A program made the translations under genes and the position numbers. 64,000 nucleotides of DNA from Actinernus sp. WN-2022. Lineage: Eukaryota > Cnidaria > Anthozoa > Actiniaria > Actinernidae. The notes beneath the pieces were generated by a model that ran no database searches, had not been told where the DNA came from, and worked only from the letters and a program-made list of their open reading frames with translations. Of this stretch, positions 58,087 to 64,000 are shown in pieces. The stretch lies in NCBI GenBank assembly GCA_030867875.1, contig JAOWCC010000577.1:2930660-2994659 (forward strand), in the 5' to 3' direction. Positions within the stretch are counted from its first letter, which is position 1; each line of letters begins with the position of its first letter.

Positions 58087-58103
58087 TAATATAGTAGTAT
58101 AGG
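58087..58103 (+). promoter_or_regulatory. start-proximal motif, VLTF-3-like gene
   Basis: TAATATAGTAGTATAGG directly before the ATG. It is the most diverged of five copies of the TAATCAAATARTATA motif. Confidence 0.5.
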
Positions 58104-58700
58104 ATGAACTGCAATTCAGAAATCCATGATGAGATGAAAGACTTTGGAGAGTTGTGTCCTTTCTGCAATGAGCGATTGATAGATTACGTACGCGAGAAAG
58201 AGAGTGAGTCGTGTTGTGGCAATACAGAGATAATTAATGATAATGGTATGTATGTTTGCCAAAGCTGTGGTGTAGTTCATTCGTATGGTTTGGTGAATGG
58301 ATATATCGATTACTACGAAAATAGGTATCGAATGAGACGTAAGTCTATCTACCATAGGAAATACCATATTGATAATATATTCATTGCGAAATTTGATTTA
58401 CGATATGATGAGTACATTGATATTCGTCGGTTGTTCAATAAATTCGAAAGTGCTATTAATGTTATATTGAAAGGGAAGAGGTATCCAATACTAGATTTCG
58501 TATTCTATAAGTTGTTCGAAATGAAATTTCGCGAATCTGGAATCAATAACTATCACATTCATATGCAAAAGTGTACTAGGTATATATCGAAGATTACTGT
58601 TAAACGATATGTGAGGATATGGAAGAAGATTTGTGATATGAATGAATGGTTATACATAGAGACTCATAATGGTGTTTTCGTAAGAAGTGAAGATAATTGA
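58104..58700 (+). CDS. zinc-ribbon protein, VLTF-3-like late transcription factor
   Basis: 198 residues. Cys pairs at 18/21, 37/38 and 52/55 form a zinc-ribbon pattern (CPFC, CC, CQSCG), followed by an aromatic/basic stretch with YHRKYH, the position of the Y.R..HF motif of NCLDV VLTF-3 proteins. The rest is helical and basic, as in the TFIIB-like core. VLTF-3 proteins drive late gene transcription in poxviruses and related large DNA viruses. Similar short proteins occur next to capsid genes in cnidarian elements (recollection). It reads toward the other structural genes but stands alone on this strand at the left end. The ORF is intact. It could instead be a more general TFIIB-like zinc ribbon; the link to late transcription is inference. 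Confidence 0.6.
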   Translation: MNCNSEIHDEMKDFGELCPFCNERLIDYVREKESESCCGNTEIINDNGMYVCQSCGVVHSYGLVNGYIDYYENRYRMRRKSIYHRKYHIDNIFIAKFDLRYDEYIDIRRLFNKFESAINVILKGKRYPILDFVFYKLFEMKFRESGINNYHIHMQKCTRYISKITVKRYVRIWKKICDMNEWLYIETHNGVFVRSEDN

Positions 58701-58711
58701 TATGGCAATGA

Positions 58712-59209
58712 TCAACTAGTTGCGTACTTCTTATTGTATCTCTCTCTGAATCTATCAACTAGTGGACATAGGTCACTAACTTGATCATCCAACCAGTTCA
58801 ACTCTAATGTAAATCTTTCGATGTCGAGTTCTTCTCCACGCAGGTATGCCCTTATTTTATTCAAGATCTTCTGATATGATGTGTACGCAAATTTGCTCAT
58901 TTCTGTTTTCCTATTGTAGTTTTTCATTTTTAGTAGTCCTTGGAGCAATAGTCCAGATCCCGATATTGTACCAAGAATGATTGGATTTAGTGTTATAGAT
59001 CCAATGATTACGCCTGTACTTGTGAGACCAATTGACGATAAGTGTAGAATTGTACTAACCTTCTTGAATCGTTTGTATGCTCGCTTGTGGCAGAAGCATT
59101 TTTTGTGGTAGTGTGCATATAGCTTCTTTAACATTTCGACGTCTGCTTCACTTAAGTTCTTATCGATATGATTGAAATTGAAAACGTTAATTTTCGTTTT
59201 AACCGTGAT
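58712..59209 (-). CDS. two-helix membrane protein of the viral block
   Basis: From the first ATG (59134) the protein has 140 residues: a Cys/Lys/Tyr-rich start, two hydrophobic segments at about 29-48 and 51-68 separated by an NP turn, and a charged helical C-terminus ending in an acidic/Arg-rich stretch. The frame stays open a further 25 codons upstream to a stop in the promoter-like motif, and the upstream residues look protein-like, but no ATG occurs there; ATC at 59207 or ATA at 59213 stand where the start is expected. Homologues in other cnidarian elements, as I recall, include this longer N-terminus. Function unknown; possibly a virion membrane or packaging-related protein. It ends 12 bases from the VLTF-3-like gene, which is convergent with it. 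Confidence 0.6.
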   Translation of the reverse strand: MTVKTKINVFNFNHIDKNLSEADVEMLKKLYAHYHKKCFCHKRAYKRFKKVSTILHLSSIGLTSTGVIIGSITLNPIILGTISGSGLLLQGLLKMKNYNRKTEMSKFAYTSYQKILNKIRAYLRGEELDIERFTLELNWLDDQVSDLCPLVDRFRERYNKKYATS

Positions 59210-59212
59210 TCT

Positions 59213-59227
59213 TATATTATTTGATTA
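59213..59227 (-). promoter_or_regulatory. start-proximal motif, membrane-protein gene
   Basis: TAATCAAATAATATA on the minus strand, next to the expected but missing ATG. It fixes where the start should be. Confidence 0.6.
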
Positions 59228-59239
59228 TATAATTTTAAA

Positions 59240-59866
59240 TTATTCAGATGTGTATACCAAAACACCATTTGATGTTGACTTAGTCATTCCTACGATTTCT
59301 TCTAAACTCATTTTAGACACAGTGTAGCCATTCCATGCTGCATTTGGATTTCTGTACACTCTATTCATGGTAACGTTGCCACCATCTGTTATCTTAACTT
59401 GCAATTTATATCTGTGTGGTTGTGTGTCAAGTGGTTGATGGAAGGTCGTATCTGATACGCACACCATTGCTTCGGTATCCTTAGGCAATTGGCAGCCAAA
59501 ACCACTTCTATTACGAGCCAAAAGTGTTGCATTTGGTAGGTTGTTAGTGCCAATGTCAGTGTGTATTCTAACGTTAATTTGTGTTGTAAATGACAATAAT
59601 ACCCACTTAAACCAAACATTTGCACCACCGCTATCATTGCCCAAATATAAAACGCATGATAATCTTATCATATTGTTAATACTTTTAGGTGTGTATCGAA
59701 TTTCAAATTCAGGTAGATCTATCCATCCAGTGTCGCTATGACTCCATAAATTTGAAATCTCTCTTACGATATAGGTAGCCAACTTAATAGAAGCTGAGTC
59801 ATTTATCACCGTGATTTGTGTTTCGCAAGCAGGTTTCTTGATATTTAAATCGTTAAATACTCCCAT
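59240..59866 (-). CDS. fibre-like protein, globular paralogue of the collagen-like protein
   Basis: 208 residues, no collagen repeat. Begins MGVFNDLNIKK and goes straight into a domain shared over about 170 residues with the C-terminus of the collagen-like protein (59888-61408): both have YI.(K/R)EIS.LWSH, DTGWIDLP/DMEWGDIP, LS(C).(L/I)YLG.D(S/T)GGANVWF(K/R)W and EE(I/V).G(M/I)TKS. The gene lies 21 bases downstream of that paralogue on the same strand, so it arose by tandem duplication with loss or gain of the collagen segment. Likely a surface or fibre-tip domain of the virion; this is inference from the pairing with a collagen stalk. Confidence 0.7.
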   Translation of the reverse strand: MGVFNDLNIKKPACETQITVINDSASIKLATYIVREISNLWSHSDTGWIDLPEFEIRYTPKSINNMIRLSCVLYLGNDSGGANVWFKWVLLSFTTQINVRIHTDIGTNNLPNATLLARNRSGFGCQLPKDTEAMVCVSDTTFHQPLDTQPHRYKLQVKITDGGNVTMNRVYRNPNAAWNGYTVSKMSLEEIVGMTKSTSNGVLVYTSE

Positions 59867-59885
59867 TGATTATATTATTTGGTTA
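59867..59885 (-). promoter_or_regulatory. start-proximal motif, fibre-like gene
   Basis: TAACCAAATAATATAATCA precedes the ATG and fills almost the whole 21-base gap to the upstream gene. Confidence 0.65.
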
Positions 59886-59887
59886 TA

Positions 59888-61408
59888 TTATTCTGATGTG
59901 CATATTACATCCCCATTACTATCAAAACTCTTCGTTATCCCAGAGACTTCCTCTACGATCATACTTGAGGTAACATAGCTATTCCACTTAGCATTTCCAT
60001 CATTGTATATTTTATTGATTGTAACGGTTCCTGTGTCTTTCACTTTTATCTGTAATTTATATATGTGTGGGGTTTTATCAAATGGTACATGGAATGCCTT
60101 ATGGGACACGCAGGCAAGAGTTTCTGGATTGATCGCTAATTGTGCACCAAAGCTAGCTCTGTTACGGGTTTGAATGATACTATTTGGTAAAGAATTCGTA
60201 CCGATGTAAGACAGTAATCCACTACTCGAATTTACAACGACCCATCGAAACCACACATTAGCTCCTCCTGTGTCGCATCCAAGGTAAATAGTACACGATA
60301 ATCGAATTAAATTTGTCGTTTCCTTGGGAGATATTGTGATTGAGAAACGTGGTATGTCTCCCCACTCCATGTCTGCGTGACTCCATAAGTGTGAAATCTC
60401 CTTTGCTATGTAAGTGACTGTCTTGATAGGAACTATTTCTTGCACTCTTTGTTCAATAATGTACTCATTATCATCAAAGACAGTAGGATTCACGAAGGTA
60501 TTTGCATCTAATGCTCCAGCAATGATTGCAACATAGATAGTTATTAGCTGATTGGTTGACTGATTATGACTCAACGTAAATGATAGTTTACCTATGCTAT
60601 TGGCAGATGTTGTTATGCTGAGCTCTTGGAAAGCAGTGTTTGTAGATCCTATCCTTCCACTTTTTAGCGTGTTTGAGATGAAACTTAGATTCTCTTCAAT
60701 TGATAAAGAGCTTAGTATTATGGATCCAATGTTGTTTGCATAAGCTTCAACTCGAACTGTGTAGGTGCTATTGCCTTTTAACCCTAAAGTCGTATTATCA
60801 TTTTTTGGTATAGTCATAGTCAACGTTTCTGTTGAGTTCGGTTTAAAAGTCTCTAGGATCCTAAAACCTCGATGTTCTGGAGTGATGTTATTCATAGAGT
60901 ATGCGTCATCTACAATCATAAATGAGCTTACACTGCTTGATGATGCCCAATTACTAGACTTCATAAGGAAATTACCACAATTGAATGTTAGACTACTATG
61001 CATAACACTAGACCCAGGCCCAGGCCCTCGAGCACCAGTGTCACCTTTATCGCCTTTGTTGCCTTTCGATCCTATTGTGCCTTGAATTCCTATCAAACCG
61101 CGTGGACCTAATGCTCCCTGTGGTCCCATACTTCCTTTTGGTCCTGTTATTCCAATATCTCCCGTATCGCCTTTTAGTCCTTGAATGCCTTGAATACCGG
61201 TATCGCCTTTGTTACCTTTTGATCCTATCGCACCCGGATTTCCTGTCAAACCACGTGGACCTAATGCCCCTTGTGGTCCTGTACTTCCTTTTGGTCCTGT
61301 TATTCCAATATCTCCCTTGTCGCCTTTTGGACCTTGGAGACCTGGGTCGCCTTTTGACCCTCCTTTTGGATCTTGTTCTTTGTTATCCAAATCATTAAAA
61401 ATCCCCAT
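59888..61408 (-). CDS. collagen-like structural protein with fibre-like C-terminal domain
   Basis: 506 residues. N-terminus MGIFNDLDNKEQ, then Gly-X-Y repeats from about 16 to 134, a middle beta-rich region, and from about 335 a C-terminal domain paralogous to 59240-59866. The collagen part has an internal duplication: GDIGITGPKGS(T/M)GPQGA and its neighbours recur with a 17-triplet (51-residue) spacing. Collagen-like proteins of large DNA viruses and Polintons form virion surface fibres or stalks. No signal peptide; the Gly-X-Y stretch is uninterrupted by stops. It is 19 bases from the upstream ATPase gene. Alternative: a host collagen fragment, which the compact viral context and the shared N-terminal MG.FNDL make unlikely. 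Confidence 0.8.
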   Translation of the reverse strand: MGIFNDLDNKEQDPKGGSKGDPGLQGPKGDKGDIGITGPKGSTGPQGALGPRGLTGNPGAIGSKGNKGDTGIQGIQGLKGDTGDIGITGPKGSMGPQGALGPRGLIGIQGTIGSKGNKGDKGDTGARGPGPGSSVMHSSLTFNCGNFLMKSSNWASSSSVSSFMIVDDAYSMNNITPEHRGFRILETFKPNSTETLTMTIPKNDNTTLGLKGNSTYTVRVEAYANNIGSIILSSLSIEENLSFISNTLKSGRIGSTNTAFQELSITTSANSIGKLSFTLSHNQSTNQLITIYVAIIAGALDANTFVNPTVFDDNEYIIEQRVQEIVPIKTVTYIAKEISHLWSHADMEWGDIPRFSITISPKETTNLIRLSCTIYLGCDTGGANVWFRWVVVNSSSGLLSYIGTNSLPNSIIQTRNRASFGAQLAINPETLACVSHKAFHVPFDKTPHIYKLQIKVKDTGTVTINKIYNDGNAKWNSYVTSSMIVEEVSGITKSFDSNGDVICTSE

Positions 61409-61410
61409 TC

Positions 61411-61425
61411 TATACTATTTGATTA
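61411..61425 (-). promoter_or_regulatory. start-proximal motif, collagen-like gene
   Basis: TAATCAAATAGTATA, two bases before the ATG; identical over 15 bases to the motif before the capsid-type gene at 63244, on the other strand. Confidence 0.75.
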
Positions 61426-61427
61426 TA

Positions 61428-62066
61428 TTAAACCTTTCCATAGAAATTTCTCCTAATCGTTTTCGCTGGCTTGTCAACGTATAAGAATGAATATGGTTCT
61501 CTAGTAGCGCCTCCATATTGCTCTTTGCTTACTCCCAGTTCTCGAGATATGAGGCCTCGTTCATTAGTGCTTGGAAACTCGAATACACAATAATGAGAAC
61601 AATTCAATCGTATATCTTTTGGGGTCTTATAGAAACTTTGACTTAAGTAGATCACGCTGCAATTTTTATGTCTACCTCTAATAAAATAATCGATTAGTGG
61701 TTTCTGATTCTTTTCACACACAAAATCGTCAAATATGACAAGTTTTTGACTGTCGCTATCGATTTCACTAACAGGAATAATATCATCATTACCACACTCA
61801 ATGACGTCATAACCCACGTGATTGCTGATTTCATTAAACTGTTTTGCCAAATCCTGATACTTTCCTTGTTCTAAGTTCTTAGCGTATAGATAGATTTTGT
61901 CATAATACACTAGTGGTTTTCTGAGCACATGTGTCAAAACATTTGTCTTACCACAGCCACTTGGTCCAGTAATTAACATTCTAAAATTGTTTTTCGGCAT
62001 GAATGGATGAAGCTGCTTATAGTTCGTAACAGCATCATTTCCGTTGTCATAGTTTGGAATTTCCAT
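61428..62066 (-). CDS. A32/FtsK-HerA-type DNA packaging ATPase
   Basis: 212 residues. Walker A GPSGCGKT at 34-41, Walker B LVIFDD at 109-114, followed by YFIRGRHKNCSVIYLSQSF with the sensor Gln, the order of the A32-type genome-packaging ATPases of Polintons, virophages and NCLDVs. Its usual job is to drive viral DNA into preformed capsids with energy from ATP. Length and motif spacing are normal for Polinton ATPases and the frame is intact. It is the first gene of the minus-strand cluster and is divergent from the virion-protein gene at 62176. It lacks the TAATCAAATA motif; instead, GATAAG words lie at its start and across the divergent region. Confidence 0.85.
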   Translation of the reverse strand: MEIPNYDNGNDAVTNYKQLHPFMPKNNFRMLITGPSGCGKTNVLTHVLRKPLVYYDKIYLYAKNLEQGKYQDLAKQFNEISNHVGYDVIECGNDDIIPVSEIDSDSQKLVIFDDFVCEKNQKPLIDYFIRGRHKNCSVIYLSQSFYKTPKDIRLNCSHYCVFEFPSTNERGLISRELGVSKEQYGGATREPYSFLYVDKPAKTIRRNFYGKV

Positions 62067-62175
62067 CTTATCTATACATATTGAATAGACTATTTAACAC
62101 TACGTTCTTGATATATGTCGTGAAAAAGATAAGTCGAGATAAGTTGAGATAAGTTATATAACGTATATGTATACA
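62067..62175. promoter_or_regulatory. divergent control region with GATAAG repeats
   Basis: 109 bases between two divergent genes. Holds three tandem copies of an 11-base word (GATAAGTYGA type, 62128-62157), and a further GATAAG adjoins the ATPase start. A different class of promoter from the TAATCAAATA motif genes is a reasonable guess. Confidence 0.5.
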
Positions 62176-63246
62176 ATGGATATAAATGAGTTTAAAAAGC
62201 ACGTCATTCCAAAGATTGAATCTGGTAAAATGGTCGATATTGTCCGTAAAGCCATTAAAGATGGAGAAAATAATAAGCAGGACAAATATGAAAAACGAAA
62301 AGAAGTGTACAAACCAATCGTTCAACAACTGGAAAAAGAGATAGATGAGATAAGTGGTTTAAGGGAAGAGTACGTTAAGTCTGCAAATAAGCCAATCACA
62401 TACACTCAACAAGTTCAACAACTAGCTATAAATGATGGAAAAGATGAGATAAAAATCATAGCTAATATGGATAAAGGGTTTACGCCTGAAGAATTCGTCA
62501 TTATGGAGAAATACAATCTACCATTACCCTCTAAGGTTCTATTAGACACACTAAAGGATGATAAAACAGTTGGTGATGTTTTGAGAGAAAGTAGCGATAT
62601 TAATAAACTGTTGGGTCAACAACAAGGTCATATTTCTACAACGAAAAAATCTAGGAGTCAGAATAAAGATGAAATAGCTAAGTACAAGAAGGAGATTAAT
62701 GCAATAAAAAAATATAGAAAACGAATAGGTTTTACTGAAGAAGGAATAAAGACACTACAAACAGGAAAGGGTATTTACAATCAACCAAAAAGGAATGCTT
62801 ACAAGATCACAAGTGGTGGGCAATATGGCAACCTAAGTATAGATGTACCCCAACTGTTTGGTCAACTTAAATTGATAGCAAGTAAAGATGGTAAGAACGT
62901 ATATAATACGATGGTTGATTTTGACACTATCGATTTGCTCACGAAACGCTTTAATAGTAAGAAAAAATACAGCGATCTCTCTAAGAGTGTTTTCAACGAT
63001 CTCAACGATCTATCCGAAATCCCAATACATAGAACATCTAAGAAGTACTCTAAAATAGGAGCTGGAGTAGTATACTATAATGATCCACAAGATCTATTGA
63101 ATCGTTTGGAATTGCTTGGTGGCTCGATTGCGGCAGGTAACGATTCACTAAAAAACGAGTTCTCGGAGGTTGCGCACACACTGAGACGGTTGAATGTATT
63201 TTCTAATGATCATCTCGAGAAATTGTTGGATGAATATATTATGTAA
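62176..63246 (+). CDS. conserved Polinton-type virion protein
   Basis: About 356 residues from the second ATG (MDINEFKKHVIPKI); an in-frame ATG nine bases upstream (62167) would add three residues. The first half is Lys/Glu-rich and probably coiled coil. The last 150 residues contain the conserved run: YGNLSIDVPQLFGQL, DLLTKRFNSKKKYS, LSEIPIHRTSKKYSK, VVYYNDPQDLLNRLELLGGS, and KNEFSEVAHTL. I recall this C-terminal pattern from proteins beside the capsid and ATPase genes in animal Polintons; its function is not established, perhaps core or minor capsid. Intact, 12 bases before the next gene. Confidence 0.6.
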   Translation: MDINEFKKHVIPKIESGKMVDIVRKAIKDGENNKQDKYEKRKEVYKPIVQQLEKEIDEISGLREEYVKSANKPITYTQQVQQLAINDGKDEIKIIANMDKGFTPEEFVIMEKYNLPLPSKVLLDTLKDDKTVGDVLRESSDINKLLGQQQGHISTTKKSRSQNKDEIAKYKKEINAIKKYRKRIGFTEEGIKTLQTGKGIYNQPKRNAYKITSGGQYGNLSIDVPQLFGQLKLIASKDGKNVYNTMVDFDTIDLLTKRFNSKKKYSDLSKSVFNDLNDLSEIPIHRTSKKYSKIGAGVVYYNDPQDLLNRLELLGGSIAAGNDSLKNEFSEVAHTLRRLNVFSNDHLEKLLDEYIM

Positions 63247-63258
63247 TCAAATAGTATA
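63244..63258 (+). promoter_or_regulatory. start-proximal motif, capsid-type gene
   Basis: TAATCAAATAGTATA directly abutting ATG; the first TAA is also the stop codon of the preceding gene. Confidence 0.75.
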
Positions 63259-64000
63259 ATGTCGAATGTGAGAGAAAGAGCAATATATATTTCATCTGTT
63301 GATAGAGAAAAGCGTGGTGTGAGTAAGTCTGAAGATTTCACCATAAAATTTAATCCTTCAATAATGCTTCCTTCTGACAAGGAACACGAAGTGGCTGTGG
63401 ATAAAATATCAATGACATACTCATGGCAAAATATCACTCCAGAATATGACAACAACACCATAAAATATAGTCATGACGGAAGTACATGGACTACAGTGAT
63501 ATTCCCTAATGGGATGTATTCTTACCTTGACATAAATGACTATATACATCAAGTAATGAAAATAAATGGCCACAAGACCACAGTCAATGGTGTAGATAAG
63601 TTCGATATTAACGTAATCTTCGTGTTAACCACATACAAAGTAGTTGTTGAAATTAGTAAGAACTACCAATTAGACCTAAGAGAATCGAATTTTGGAGAAC
63701 TCATTGGATTCAATAAGAAAATCGTCAATACGACTGAGTACGGATCCAAGCTACCGAATATCACAAATAGTATCGACACGCTACACGTGAATACAGATAT
63801 TATAAATGACAGCATCGTTGGAGGATCTAATAGCAATACTTTATTCGTCATTCCAACAGACGGTTTCACTCGATCATACCCATTTACTGTTGAGCCAAAA
63901 AGAGCATTATTCAATTCAGTTTCAACAAACATCATCAGCAAAATGCGTTTCTATATAACGGACTCAATAAGAAGACCAGTAAATCTAAATGGAATTGAAT
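63259..64000 (+). CDS. capsid-type structural protein (penton/minor capsid candidate), partial
   Basis: Open from ATG at 63259 to the window edge (247 codons, no stop). N-terminus MSNVRERAIYISSVDREKRG followed by a DF-type strand (EDFTIKF), beta-rich throughout, with ESNFGELIGF in the centre and TDSIRRPVNLNGIE near the end. The N-terminal strand pattern and the closing RP-LNG motif are those of jelly-roll structural proteins encoded next to ATPase and virion proteins in cnidarian Polinton-like elements. The near-C-terminal motif implies a total length of about 260-270 residues, which suits a minor capsid (penton) protein better than a double-jelly-roll major capsid protein. Assignment from pattern memory; a structure prediction would settle it. 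Confidence 0.55.
   Translation, partial: MSNVRERAIYISSVDREKRGVSKSEDFTIKFNPSIMLPSDKEHEVAVDKISMTYSWQNITPEYDNNTIKYSHDGSTWTTVIFPNGMYSYLDINDYIHQVMKINGHKTTVNGVDKFDINVIFVLTTYKVVVEISKNYQLDLRESNFGELIGFNKKIVNTTEYGSKLPNITNSIDTLHVNTDIINDSIVGGSNSNTLFVIPTDGFTRSYPFTVEPKRALFNSVSTNIISKMRFYITDSIRRPVNLNGIE

Noticed and set aside
59888..61408. Host collagen gene
   Set aside because: Intron-free, shares N-terminus and C-terminal domain with an adjacent non-collagen viral-type gene, and has the element's promoter-like motif.

Overview
The window looks like nuclear DNA from a cnidarian, most likely a stony coral or other anthozoan. It has AT-rich, intron-dominated genes, dense short palindromic transposons and tRNA-derived SINEs, animal-type gene families, and a DNA-virus-like insertion of a kind familiar from cnidarian genomes. 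The species call is inference; no ribosomal or mitochondrial marker is present.

Host genes, left to right. (1) The last three exons of a plus-strand bHLH transcription factor of the TCFL5/SOHLH type lie at 4457-7401, with a 36-bp minisatellite of about 115 copies (66-4241) just upstream. (2) A short minus-strand gene of unknown function has exons between 12395 and 10181; its first two exons also exist as an inverted, decayed copy at 14364-14803. (3) A minus-strand gene encoding a UBC-fold protein of the AKTIP/crossbronx type starts at 26427, with four exons recognised down to 17739. (4) Divergent from it, a plus-strand RhoGAP gene orthologous in layout to ARHGAP19 starts at 27872. Eight exons can be joined in frame to 55657 (501 codons), and the gene ends with an open splice donor, so at least one more exon should lie beyond the window.

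The introns of these genes carry most of the repeats: palindromic (foldback) MITEs, a degenerate LINE with a YADD reverse transcriptase motif (19.5-20.8 kb), a PIF/Harbinger-type Myb-like gene (38.3 kb), SINEs, an 88-bp satellite of about 43 copies (42.6-46.4 kb), a TIR element (46.8-49.6 kb), a very large inverted repeat (51.4-54.6 kb), and 71-bp, 68-bp and 37-bp tandem arrays.

From about 58.1 kb to the right edge, inside the last visible ARHGAP19 intron or just beyond the gene, there is a compact, almost intron-free block of seven genes unlike anything to its left. They encode a zinc-ribbon protein resembling poxvirus-type late transcription factor VLTF-3, a two-helix membrane protein, a fibre-like protein, a collagen-like protein carrying the same C-terminal domain, an A32/FtsK-type packaging ATPase, a conserved virion-type protein, and a capsid-type protein cut by the window edge. 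This is the structural and packaging half of a Polinton/Maverick-like (adintovirus-like) endogenous virus. Five of the seven genes begin next to copies of a motif close to TAATCAAATARTATA, placed almost on the start codon in the manner of a poxvirus late promoter. Together with the VLTF-3-like gene, this suggests a self-contained late transcription system. Polymerase, integrase and protease genes are not in the window.
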